From: Macropodus opercularis
Lineage: Eukaryota > Chordata > Actinopteri > Anabantiformes > Osphronemidae
Length of the DNA: 64,000 nucleotides
Assembly: GCA_030770545.1 (NCBI GenBank)
Contig: CM061100.1
Span: 11,896,501-11,960,500 of the forward strand
Direction of reading: 5' to 3'
The notes under the pieces are model-generated. The model did no database searches and was not told the origin of the DNA. It was given only the letters and a program-made list of their open reading frames with translations. The translations under genes and the position numbers were made by a program. This document shows positions 48,028-58,565 of the stretch, piece by piece; positions within the stretch are counted from its first letter, which is position 1; the number at the start of each line of letters is the position of its first letter.

Positions 48028-50103
48028 AGGAGACAGCCAGGAAAGGTTCAGCTACAATCTACTTCTATTGTTTTGGGAAAACAGGGGGCTGCCATGGTGA
48101 TAGAGAGAGGGCCATACTTAGATCAGGAATTTGACATCAAAAACAACATTCCGCATGTGACCTTGTTAGTTAACCCAGACTTTGAACCCAAACATTTAGA
48201 TCCTATGCTTGTTCAGTCCCAGGAAGCTAAATTTGTGCCAACAGAAAACAAATACATTTGGTTGAGTGAGGATGAATCTTTTCTTAAAATAGACATTTCA
48301 GCTGAGGGATGGGCTACCCCACAGGCTGTACGCCTCCCACGCCAGGCAGCACTCTGCTGCCAGCATTCTGATCTGGAGAAGGAGATGGTGAGAAGAGTAC
48401 CAGATAAACTGTGGTTAAAACATGATACTGATGTAGGTTTCATTCAGTCAGCACAACCGGTGGAAGTTCATCTTAAACCAGGATGTAGGCCTCCCTGGAA
48501 ACCACAATACCCCCTGAAAGTGGAAGCAGAGGCTGGGATTCAGCCAACAATACAGAGCCTATTGGAAGCAGGAGTGCTGGTGGAAGAGCCAAATCCATGC
48601 AGCAATACCCCGATTTTGCCAATCGAAAAGGCTGATAAGAGTAAGTATCGATTGGTGCATGATCTTAGAGCTTTAAATGAGGTTGTAGAAGATTTTCCAG
48701 CGGAGGTTCCAAATCCACACACTCTCTTATCGAACGTTCCACCTGATGCAAAGTGGTTTACAGTGGTTGACTTGTGTTCTGCATTTTTCAGTGTACCATT
48801 GATTGAAAACAGTCGACATCTTTTCGCATTCACGTACAGGGGTCAGTCCTACACGTACACACGAATGCCTATGGGATTCAAGCACAGTCCTCACTTGTTC
48901 AATGAAATCTTGAAAGAGGATATGGTGGATTCGGCGGGTAAGATTACAAGTACTGTTCTCCAGTATGTTGACGATCTAATCTTCTGTGCACCGGATTTGG
49001 AAACGTGTCATAAAGACTCCATCACCTTGTTGACACTGTTGGCTGAAAGAGGCCATAAAGCAGGATTGTTGTCCTTGTTGATAAACAACACTCATGGGCT
49101 AAGCCATGAGTCGAGGGGGGAAGTGATTAGGAGAATCAGAGAATGGAATTTTTGGGCTCCAAGGTTACAACAGCATGTGGATGATGTGTTAAGTCGGTGT
49201 GAATCTTGTCTCCAGTGTAACATTTGGCGTGGAATGGAGCCGCCTGCTGAACACCTTCCAATCCCTGAGGGGCCATTCATACATTCTACAATGGACTTTG
49301 TGGACATGGTGCGTCCGGTACAGGGCAAGCGATATCTTCTGGTGGTCATTGATCGCTTCACCCGGTGGGTCGAAGCGACACCTTCTAAACACAAAACCGC
49401 TGAGACGGTGGCGAAATTTTTGTGTCGAGAGGTGATTCCGCGCTTTGGGATCCCTCTAAAGAGCAGCTCAGATAATGGGAAAGAGTTTATTGACAAAACA
49501 GTGAAATGTGTCTTACAAAAACTGGGAGTGAAACAGAGGTTTGGCAGTGTGTACTGCCCGACGTCACAGTCCGATGTTGAGAGGTGCAACGGGATTTTGA
49601 AAAGCAAACTGCTGAAAATCTGCCGAAGCACAGGGTTAAACTGGACAGACGCTTTGCGTCTGGCGCTCATGGCTTGTCGATCAAGTGCTCACAGAACGCT
49701 GAAACTAACACCGCATGAAGCTTTGCTTGGTCGACCGATGCCAGAGCCAATGTACAGAGCAGTGAAGGGTCCATCTCTTGACATGTTGACAAATGACCTC
49801 AGTTCTTACATCAAACAAATTACTAACATACATAGGAGTATTTCCTCCCGTGTTGTCTCTCTGCAGGAAAAAGAAGCTCGAGAAGATCCAGAGCCATTCG
49901 TGAAACCAGGTGATCTGGTGTATGTTAAAGTGTTCAGGAGAAAGTGGGACCACCCTCGGCGAGAGGGTCCGTACGAGGTAGTTAAAGCTACTGCCAGAGC
50001 CGTACAGGTTGAAGGTTCACCCACGTGGTATCATCTAAATCATTGTGTGAAAGCCCCAGATGGGGGAACCAGAGTTGGCAGTGGCCAAGAAGGAGAAGAA
50101 TGA
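48022..50103 (+). pseudogene. pol: ERV-B pol: 2H second motif, RT palm, integrase in one frame
   Basis: A continuous 693-codon frame. Residues 1-80 complete the 2H-like domain with IPHVTLLV (His codon 48154). RT fingers and palm follow (LVHDLRALNEVVE, WFTVVDLCSAFFSVPL, YTRMPMGFKHSP, catalytic YVDD at about 48964). After LAERGHKA (about 49062) it jumps straight to LLINNTHGLSHESRG, the integrase zinc domain, so RT thumb, connection and RNase H are gone but the frame is kept. Integrase then looks complete: HHCC (THGLSH, CESCLQC), MDFVDM, SSDNGKEF and SDVERCNG acidic residues, and the REGPYEVVKATARAVQV GPY/F tail. Stop at 50101 overlaps the env ATG (ATGA). Confidence 0.9.
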
Positions 50104-51540
50104 GGTTTCAGGAGAATGCCCAGAGGGGGAGGAAAGGGGTGACCCTGATCCTCTCACTAATTCTGGTCCTCGCATTGATTGTGCTGGTAGTATTCCAGTT
50201 GACTATCCCCGAACCAGGGCCGTCCAGAGACGAAGGGCCCAGCAAGAGTAAGACCACAATCAAGAGAAGGAACAGAGGGTTCCCTTTTCTCCTGTAGATC
50301 TCCTCCCTCTCTTGATTGTGGTCCAGGAGTGGACATCTCATTCTGCTGGAATGAAAGGAGTGATAACTGAAGTAGAGGATTATGAGGACGAAGAAATCAG
50401 TCTGGAAACGCTCCAGCAGAACAGCTGGTACCAGTGGGTCCAGTTTGCAAGCCGGATGAATGACAAGACTGATTGTTACATCTGAACCAAGGCTAAGCCA
50501 GATAAGTTTTTCGTGTTGAACACAGTGTTCAGTTGGCAGGAGTGTGATCGCATGCTGCAGACTGTTAAGCAGAATCCTAGACCCTGGTGTAGAGCTGAAT
50601 GTTTGCTATACTTGGGTTCACCATCTTATCGGGTGTTGAATGACTTCTATGCTGAGGGGAAAACTATAACTGAACGCTGTGGGGAGCTAGATGTGAAAAT
50701 AGAGCAGAAGAATGCATTATTAGGGAAGGGTGCTCCCTTAATTCCTGTGGGACAATTTGAATGCATTGAGAAAATGGGGACAGTGCCTCTGGGGAAAGTG
50801 AAACGAGAGAGATGTAGTCAAAGGTGGAGGTTGCCAGCGCTAAACTGCACAAAACCCAATGCTGTTTTAGTTGCCGGGGACACAGGGCCTTTGAGAATTG
50901 TGGGGTGTCCTTATTTCGATCAGACTATAGCCTTAGCGGATTATTTCTGGTGGTGTGGAGAACAACGCCTCCATTCATTCTTCCTGTAGGTTGGGCAGGC
51001 AGGTGTGCTCGAGTGCAGGTGGCGCAGGAGTTGATCACCTTCAAGGGTGAAGAGCGGGGAAGCAACAGTAGCATTAGATCTAAGAGGGCATACAATCCAG
51101 ATCCTGAGGTTCACCTGGAGTCAATTGGTCAACCCAAGGGAATCCCTAATGAATTTAAAGCTAGGAATGAAGTTGCATCAGGCTTTGAGCGTATCCTGCC
51201 CTGGATAACAACTAATAACAATACTGAGTGGATCCATTACATCTATTACAATCAACAACGTTTCATTAATTACACTGATGTAGCTTTAGGTGCGTTGGGA
51301 GAGCAGGTGAGCATCACTAGTGCTATGGCCTGGCAGAATCGTCAAGCTACTGATTGGATTTTGGCTGAGAAAGGAGGTGTGTGTGTTCTCATATGTGAAT
51401 ACTGCTGCACCTAAATTCCAGGTCACATCCCCCCAGGTGTAGCGTTCACTGAGGCGATGAGGAAAGTGAAAGCCCTTAAGATGGAGGGGAAGGAGAACGC
51501 TGGCAGGGATGCAAATGTGGGCTGGATAACTTGGTTGGAG
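50100..51540 (+). pseudogene. env: ERV-B envelope, frameshifted, no membrane anchor
   Basis: The ATG at 50100 overlaps the pol stop. The first frame gives a basic start and a long hydrophobic leader (about 50140-50200), ending at a stop at 50297. SU then continues in another frame (GMKGVITEVEDYEDEE at 50348). It reaches DCYI at 50471-50482 followed by TGA at 50483 where ERV-A has the second Cys of its CVIC motif. SU goes on (50513-50989), shifts frame, passes a furin-like RSKR at about 51088-51099 and the TM ectodomain with CX6CC (about 51386-51412), then stops at TAA. The membrane anchor is deleted where the 3' LTR begins. Confidence 0.88.
50252..50323 (+). promoter_or_regulatory. long inverted repeat in the ERV-B env leader
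   Basis: GACCACAATCAAGAGA (50252-50267) is perfectly complementary to TCTCTTGATTGTGGTC (50308-50323) with a 40-base loop. ERV-B copy 2 has the same hairpin with 20-bp arms at about 62718-62789. Confidence 0.75.
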
Positions 51541-51547
51541 AACACTG

Positions 51548-51979
51548 CTTAAGAGTAGAATAGATATTGTTTAGTCCTTGTTCATTTCCAGGGAATATGA
51601 TTGTACAAGATGCTTGCTGGCCTTGGGTGGCGCCGAGGATATCTGACCGGTAGAGCAGAACAATTTGGGCAAAACATTCTGACCTGGTAACCAAAGCAAT
51701 GGAGTCAAAACAAGTGGTTGTAATCACAAATATTTGCATTTGGGCTGACGCAAATTGAGGGATTAAAAAATGCTCGCCAGGAGAGTTCTTTGCCTGCCGT
51801 AGAGAGAAGTCGTTTTTCTGTGGTCAGGCCTGGGGCTCCCCACGCGCTAGCAAGCATCCTCCCTGCAGGGAAGAAGGTGACTCTGCACATCTGCTTTTGC
51901 ATTCTTTCATCTCAGCACTGAGAATAAATGTACAATTGATTGGCTGAAACCTAATGCTGCCTCGGCTTGAGTTCTTCTT
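51548..51979 (+). repeat. ERV-B copy 1 3' LTR, truncated at its 3' end
   Basis: Matches the 5' LTR from GAGTAGAATAG to GGCTTGAGTTCTTCT and then stops, about 20 bases before the true end. AATAAA is at about 51925. It abuts an inverted LTR. Confidence 0.93.
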
Positions 51980-52380
51980 CAAATAATCAAACATGAATTT
52001 ATTTTCAGTGGTGAGATGAGAAATATGCAAAGACAGGAAAACAAAGTCACCTCTCTCTCCTGCAGGGAGACGCTCACAGACGCGGGGGGAAGGAAGGAGC
52101 CCAGGCTGGGAGACGCTGGCTGTGTCTCCCAGCCCGGCACAGCTCACATTTTCCATCTCCCATCTCCCCCGTCTCCTTCTAGAGAGGTGGTTTTTAAACC
52201 CTGAACATGCGTCAAAATGTGAAGATGTCATACCAAGAATTGTTTGTCCAAATTCCTTTGTTCAACAACTCAGACTGTTTTGTCTAAAAGCCAGATTGTC
52301 TTCGGACCCAAGGCCAGCAAGTCTGCACAGCCTAGACAGGACCTGTTCTACTCTATTCTAAACCCTTTAGCCTGAACTAA
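51980..52380 (-). repeat. inverted solo LTR related to ERV-B
   Basis: On the minus strand it aligns with the ERV-B LTR in order: AGAGTAGAACAGGTCCTG, CTTGCTGGCCTTGGGT, GTTTAAAAACC, CTCCCTGCAGG, GGTGACTTTG, CTCACCACTGAAAATAAAT. Identity is perhaps 65-70 percent by eye, so it belongs to an older or sister lineage. Confidence 0.75.
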
Positions 52381-52447
52381 ATGTATATGTGCTAAATATA
52401 TATATTCCACTACAAATATCTTTATATGCATGAACTTTTTCTACTAC

Positions 52448-53556
52448 AGGTGTTTGCTTTCTTCCGGGATGTATTTGGATATATGTAGCACAGAAACTTC
52501 ACTTGCAATCCTTGCATTAGGATGCAGAAGCTTAAAGCATCACTGAGGCTGGAAACAGAGCAAAAATGCTTAGAATCGCCTGTTCTGTGCATTCAGACTA
52601 AAACAATATTACTTTAGTCAAAGTGATTTAAATGCATATTAAAGATGTTTGCCTGCTTCAGGGATGTGCTTGGATCATATTTAGCACAGAAAATTTAATG
52701 GCATTGTTTGCATTAAGATGCAGCAGTTTAAAGCATCTCTGAGGCTGGAAACAGTGCGAAAACGCTTAGAATGGCCTGTTCTGTTCATTCAGACCAAAAG
52801 AACACTACTTTAGTCAAAGTGATTTAAATGCATTTAAAGGTGTTTGCTTGCTTCAGGGATGTATTTGGATCATATCTAGCACAGAAACTTCACTTACATT
52901 GTTTGCATTAAGATGCAGCAGCTTAAAGAAATACTGAGGCTGGAAACAGTGTGAAAACGCTTAGAATCGCCTGTTCTGTGCATTTCAGACCAAAAGAACA
53001 CTACTTTAGTCAAAGTGATTTAAAATCATGTTAAAGGTGTTTTCCTGCTTCAGGGATGTATTTGGATCATATTTAGCACAGAAAATTTAATGGCATTGCT
53101 TGCATCAGGATGCAGCAGCTTAAAGCATCACTGAGGCTGGAAACAGTGCGAAAATGCTTAGAATCGCCTGTTCTGTGCATTTCAGACCAGAAGAACAATT
53201 CTTTGGTCAAAGTAAATTCAATTCATTTTAAAGGTGTTTGCCTGCTTCAGGGAAGTATTTGGATCATATCTAGCACAGAAATTTTAATGGCATTGTTTGC
53301 ATTAAGATGCAGCAGCTTAAAGCATCACTAAGGCTGGAAACAGAACGCTTAGAATCGCCTGTTCTGTGCATTTTAGACCAAAAGAACACTACTTTAGTCA
53401 CATTGATTTAAGTTCATTTTAAAGGTGTTTGCCTCTTTCAGGGATGTATTTGGATCAAATCTAGAACAGAAACTTCACTTACATTGCTTGCATTAAGATG
53501 CAGCAGCTACAGCATCAGTGAGGCTGGAAACAGTGCAAAAACGCTTAGAACCGCCC
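52448..53556. repeat. satellite array, inverted and diverged, about six monomers
   Basis: Reverse-complement orientation of the satellite at 1-20426: GGTGTTTGC(C/T)TGCTTCAGGGATGTATTTGGATCATAT ... GCAGCAGCTTAAAG ... GGCTGGAAACAGTG ... GCTTAGAATCGCCTGTTCTGTGCA at a period near 195. Copies are more diverged from each other than those on the left. Confidence 0.95.
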
Positions 53557-55315
53557 ATCCTGCGCACGTGTGGTGAGACGCTGAGGTGTTTGTGAGCCGC
53601 TTCTCTCGTCCGTTTTTTCTCGATTTGTTCGTTTTTTCTTCCTATTACCTTTGCTCTTTTTACTTATTCGGCTTGCTTTGTTTTTTTTCTTTATTCTCTG
53701 TCCCCCAGCGGCTACCGCTGGCTGGGGGGGAGGGCTCCTTCGGCGTTCGGAACTTTGCCCTCAAATTTTCTTGGCGACATATTGGTTCTTTTTGGACGGA
53801 CAATGGAGCAAGCGATCGGATCGACGACCTCGGTGCAGGTGCAGCAAGGAGGACTCATTGGCAGCAGCTCCGGACCAAGGATGACGGCAATGATTAACTG
53901 CAGGCAGGATTTAACAGTCAGCGTGGAGCTGGAGGGGGAAAGCACCGTGACGCCTATGGAGTTGATGAAGTGTACGCGTGAGCTGTGTGGAGGCTTGACC
54001 GCATGCCGGTACATCGGGGGAAAGAAATATGAGATAACAATGAGTCACGAGACCGGGAAAGCAAAGTTACTGGATGGATTTAAGATAGGAGATGTGTGTG
54101 TCATGGCCAGAGAACTCGGTAATGACGAGCTAGTAGTGTCATTCCTGGGCTTGCCGGTCTACATACCGGATGATGATATTTTGAATAAGCTACGAGATTG
54201 GGGGGTGAAAGCAGTCTCCCCCATTAAAAGGCGCATGTGGCCGGGCACACAGATTGCTGATGGAACACGATATGTGAAAATAAATTCACTGATACCGTGC
54301 AATCGCTACCAGACTCGGTGAGATTCAACACCGCTGGAGGTTTTGAATACTTCAGAGTTATTCATGACAGGCAAGTCAGAGTATGCATCTCTGTATGAAA
54401 CTGGGGCACATCCTGCGCGACTGCCCAGAGTTCACTTGTCATCGCTGCGGTGCCCAAGGACACTATGCTAGAGAATGTACCCAGCTCTCGGCTAAATGCA
54501 GTCTATGCAACAACACCCTGGACAATTGTGTTTGTCTCAGAAGTGAGTCTGACAGGAGCTCGACTGGGCAGCCGGAGCCGGAGGTGGGTGATTTGGGGGA
54601 GCAGCCTAGTGAACGAGCTGCATGCGATGAGTTTGGAGAGATGGACATGGAGACATCTAGCGGCGAGGGTGAGGAGAGTCCAAGTGGGGCTGAGTCACCC
54701 AAGCCGCTGCAGACAGTGGTTTGCGCCACCTCGAACATCGGCCCGAACTTGGATGCTGCGCCGCTGGATCTAGGTGGGGAAGACACACAGCGCGACACAG
54801 GCGTTCAGCAGGATGAGGGAGAGGGCAGCGTGTCAGCCGTACTTTCGGCCTCTGGGAATATGTTCCCTCTTAGTGCTCTGACCGAGGCGACTGCCTCGCA
54901 GTCTTCACAGACGACCCGGACGCAACACACCCCATCGGATGAACCGCAGGCGGACGACTCAGATCTGGAAATAGACATATCAATAGCTCCTATCAGTGCG
55001 CAAGAAGCCGCGCGTATTACAAGAGCATAAAATCCACGGGAGCGTATCTAAAGGCAGATGAAAGAAATAACAACGAATACTGTGACTATCCTTACGCATG
55101 GAAAGTCTTCAAGAACTCTTTAAGACTACATTTGAAGACAGTCTACTCAGTAGACAAAGACTCATTTGATGGTGACTACCTTAAAGACACTACATGGTGC
55201 CAGCTCCAAAATGAGCGGCTGCTGTTCCTGTTTTAATGCAAGTTATGAGACAAATGTTCAGAGATGGATGCTGTATTAGCTTCACATATGTGATACATAA
55301 TAAAAAAATAAAAAT
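53557..55315 (+). mobile_element. Tx1/L1-like LINE lacking ORF2
   Basis: Starts after a satellite site (AAAACGCTTAGAACCGCC, 53537-53554) and ends in TAATAAAAAAATAAAAATAA, followed by a second copy of that site (AAAACGCTTAGAATCGCC from 55316): the two form a target-site-duplication-like pair. It carries a 5' UTR, an ORF1 with zinc knuckles and a short 3' UTR. No endonuclease or RT sequence is present. Confidence 0.78.
53755..55030 (+). pseudogene. LINE ORF1, zinc-knuckle nucleic-acid-binding protein
   Basis: RNA-binding partner of LINE reverse transcriptase. The first frame (from 53755; the methionine at 53803, MEQAIGSTTSVQVQ, is also plausible) contains a folded domain with TMSHETGKAKLLDGFKIG, VSFLGLPVYIPDDDILNKL and GTRYVK. 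It shifts frame near 54277 and again near 54390. The final frame has CCHC knuckles, CHRCGAQGHYAREC being perfect, then CSLCNNTLDNCVC, and an acidic Ser/Glu-rich tail ending at 55030. The combination matches fish Tx1/L1-clade ORF1 proteins as I know them. Two frameshifts make it non-functional as read. Confidence 0.8.
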
Positions 55316-55343
55316 AAAACGCTTAGAATCGCCTGTTCTGTGT
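55316..55343. repeat. satellite scrap after the LINE
   Basis: AAAACGCTTAGAATCGCCTG then TTCTGTG matches the inverted satellite and joins directly to ERV-B copy 2. Confidence 0.85.
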
Positions 55344-55848
55344 GTTCTGTTTAGAAAAGCTGATCGTTCTCCTGTGGTGCACGGTGAGCAGATTAGGACG
55401 TTTTTGATGGCTATGATGAAACCAACCGCTCTGGCCATCATTATGTGTGCTGCGCACAACAACGATGCCTCAATGGTCACGCGGGGCAATGCACCTGCAG
55501 ACAGCCCTGCAAAAAGGGCTGCTGCAGCAGGCACTAGAGCTATTCTGGCTGCTTATGCCACCGAACTCGAAAATCAGATCACCTCTAAGGACTTGTCTTT
55601 GTTACAGGAGGAGGTTTCAGAAGCTGAACGCCAGCTCTGGATGCAGAGAGGAGCAGTGAAAGACAGTGACGGGCTATGGAGGAACCATGAGGGGCTCTTT
55701 GTGGCTCCGACTGGATTGTTGTCGTTGCTGATAAACGAGGCTCATGGGCTAAGCCATGAGTCGAGGGGGAAAGTGATAAGGAGATCAGAGAGTGGAATTT
55801 TTGGGCTCCAAAGTTACAACAGCATGTGGATGATGTTCTGACTTCTGT
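55344..55848 (+). pseudogene. pol: ERV-B copy 2 RNase H end and integrase start
   Basis: Continuous frame from within RNase H: KADRSPVVHGEQI, AIIMCAAHNNDASMVTRGNA (the last RNase H helix region), then the linker and the integrase N-terminal LLINEAHGLSHESRG. This supplies sequence that copy 1 has deleted. The frame shifts near 55782 and the ERV stops at about 55848, where BEL sequence begins. Confidence 0.85.
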
Positions 55849-56280
55849 ACCACAGCTAAATGTATGTGGGCAGTAGTTCTTAACTAGTTGACCTGCAGTG
55901 GAGGTAGGGAAGAGAAGTGAGCTGTCAGCTGCCAACTTTCTTTTGATGTTTGTGCCTTGGACAGTATTTGTCCGTAAGTATTTCTATTGAAAGTTCTTTG
56001 TAGATACTGCGAAAACATAGTAGACATGTTAAACTGTTTATTTGTAATGTTAGCATGGACAAGCTAACTTGTTATGACGCAGATGATTGTATTGTATTTA
56101 TAAGAAGTGTATTATTGCATGTTAATTACTGTTGTTTTCTGTGTTTAGTTTACAGTACGTGAGTGCGTGAGTAAAGGCAAGAAAAGTTTACGCCTGGTCT
56201 TTATTTGTTACCACTCCTGCTCACATGTCAGCTAACTGTCTAGCTTAGACACGGACGCCTTTGCGAGGACAGTATAGTAA
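55849..56280 (+). repeat. BEL element 5' LTR and leader (presumed)
   Basis: Non-coding sequence between the broken ERV integrase and BEL gag. Begins around TGTACCACAGC or TGTATGTGGGC and reaches ACAGCGCCCGCAACGCG (about 56287), which could be a degenerate tRNA-Lys-type primer site. Edges cannot be fixed because no second LTR is present. Confidence 0.5.
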
Positions 56281-56324
56281 AGGACAACAGCGCCCGCAAC
56301 GCGACGAGGGAAGGCGCAGCGACA

Positions 56325-57835
56325 ATGAGTCTACGGTCGGGCAAGCAGTACAAGCCAGCTCCGCAGTCCGGAGGTACTGACGTCCGTGCGTCGTCGGAGC
56401 AGTCCCGTTCGTCGAGGCAGTCAAGCCGACATTCCTCAGCTAGTTCCTCAGCCATCAAAGCTTGCACTAAAGTGGAAGCTGCACGCGCCCAACTAGCATA
56501 TGCAGAAAAAGAAGTCGACATCATCAAGCAGAAAGCTAACCTTGAAGCTAACCTCCACATTCTTCAAAGCCAGAGAGCTGTTGCGGCCGCGACAGCTGAA
56601 GCGGCTACTTACGAAGATGATGAGAGATGTAATAAGAGTGAACTGAGTCAGGACCTATTAGATCTACCCTTCAGCCCAGCTGAGCGCACTTCAGAATATG
56701 TCCATCAACACTCTACAACAGGCTCGGAGGGAAATCCATTCCTGACCGAGGCACATCAATGCTCCAAAGTGTCACATGGGGCGTCTGTGTTTTACAATGA
56801 AAAGAATAAAGTTGAAGAAAAAGGAAAAGTTAATGTGAAACCCGAGCAAACAAACGGGGAGTTAAAGAAAACGTTCTCAGGATCAGCAGGACTTAATTCG
56901 TAAGGAAATGTTGAGTGGAGGGCTTATGAAATTTGATGACCGACCAGAAAATTATTGGTCATGGAAAGCATCGTTTCAAGGTGTCACAAAGGACCTTAAC
57001 CTTTCTGCCAGGGAAGAGTTAGATTTGATGATTAAGTGGCTTGGTGTGGAATCATCAGGTCAGGCAAAGAGAATTCGGTCAGCGCATGTGTTCAATGCCA
57101 CAGCAGCACTGCTCCTGGTTTGGCAAAAACTAGAAGAGTGTTATGGCTCACCAGAAGTGATTGAACATGCTTTGCTGAAAAAGGTTGAAGAGTTTCCTAA
57201 ACTGAACAACAAGGACAATGTCAAACTAAGAGAATTAGGTGACGTTCTTCAGGAAATCGAATGTGCTAAAGTGGGTGGCTACCTGCCAGGATTGTCATAT
57301 TTGGACACAGCACGTGGAGTGAATCCAATTGTGGAGAAGTTACCCTATGGCTTGCAGGAGAAATGGATTGTGGTTGGATCCAGGTATAAGGAGAAACATC
57401 GTGTAGCATTTCCCCCTTTTAGTTGCTTTGCTAACTTCATAAGACAACAGGCAAAAGTAAGAAACGACCCCAGTTTCATGCTGACAACTGTCAACAGCCA
57501 AAGCACTAAAACTGAGAGATATACAAGAAGCAACAGGGTCTCCGTAAATGTGCACAAAACAGAGGTTCCAAAGGACTCTTCAAGTCGCCAGGGTAATTTC
57601 AAACAGACAAGCGAAAGCCCAGACAAGCAATGTCCTATACATAAGAAGCCCCATCCTCTGAAAAAGTGTAGGAGTTTTAGAGCTAAGCCTATAGAGGAGC
57701 GGAAGTTATTCCTAAAGTAGCAACACATTTGTTATAGGTGTTGTGGCTCAACAGAACATATGGCTAAAGACTGTAGAGTACCAGTAAAGTGTATGGAATG
57801 CAAAAGTGAAAGACACATCTCAGCACTACATCCTG
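56325..57835 (+). pseudogene. gag: BEL/Pao gag
   Basis: Structural protein. Starts at ATG 56325 (MSLRSGKQYKPAPQ, typical of fish BEL elements), followed by an Ala/Lys/Glu coiled coil (about residues 45-95). The frame ends at 56903 and continues one base over from 56908 with the DUF1759-type gag core (KFDDRPENYWSWKASF, LEECYGSPEVIEHALLKKV, LPYGLQEKWIV). A TAG at 57718 interrupts it just before the zinc knuckles CYRCCGSTEHMAKDC and CMECKSERHISALH. One frameshift and one stop in an otherwise full-length gag. Confidence 0.88.
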
Positions 57836-58565
57836 GTCCTCCACCTTTTATAAAAGACAACCAAGAAGAGGAAGAAGATGATGGCGGGGAGATGAATGAA
57901 ACCTCTACACCAGTCACATCGAAATGCACAGAGGTCTGTGGCAATGCGAGTGGGCAGTACTCCTGCTCCAAAATCAGTCCAGTGATAGTGTATCCTGACG
58001 GACAAAAAGAAAAGGCTCAGAGAATGTATGCAGTGCTGGATGAGCAAAGTAACAGGTCACTGGCCAAATCGCATTTTTTTCAGATGTTCAATATTACAAC
58101 AACAGCAGATTCATACACATTCAAAACCTGCTCAGGGACAACCAGAACTACAGGCAGAAGAGCTACAAACTTCATGATTGAGTCGATAGATGGCAAGGTA
58201 AAACTTCCACTTCCACACCTAATTGAGTGTGACGTGATTCCAGACGACCGAAAAGAAATCCCATCTCCTGAAGTGGCACGTCAGCACCCACACTTTGCTG
58301 TGTTGCAGACAGAATACCCCCTGTGGATTCAGACACTCCCATCCTGCTGCTTTTAGGTAGAGACATCCTTCAACTGCACAAGGTAAGGGAGCAGATCAAT
58401 GGACCCCACAGTGCTCCTTATGCACAACGGCTGGATTTAGGGTGGGTCATTGTAGGTGATGCATGCTTGGGAACAACACACAAGCCATCTAATGTCAATG
58501 TCCTGAAAACACATGTCCTCAGTAGTAAAGTTTCTCAGTCCATGCTTAAACAAACTGCAAGTTAA
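57836..58565 (+). pseudogene. BEL/Pao protease
   Basis: Aspartic protease between gag and RT. The active-site region reads YAVLDEQSNRSLA (about 58026), the D-x-Q-S-N variant usual in BEL/Pao elements instead of D-S/T-G. The frame breaks near 58330 and the C-terminal motif LLLLGRDIL with the following LDLGWVIVGDACLG lies in another frame (58323-58565). The RT frame opens at about 58513, so the protease is split by a frameshift on each side. Confidence 0.82.

Larger units (their letters stand above)
44289..51979 (+). mobile_element. ERV-B copy 1: internally deleted class I ERV
   Basis: LTRs at both ends, a PBS-like sequence, an unusually long leader (about 1.8 kb), gag, NC, 2H-like domain, RT, integrase and env in canonical order. 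Missing are most of capsid, protease, RT thumb through RNase H and the env membrane anchor. The 3' LTR is cut after GAGTTCTTCT and joined to an inverted LTR of the same family. Confidence 0.92.

Noticed and set aside
53586..53897. Separate hydrophobic small protein upstream of LINE ORF1
   Set aside because: It lies in the LINE 5' UTR, has a composition driven by T-rich DNA, and overlaps ORF1 in another frame.
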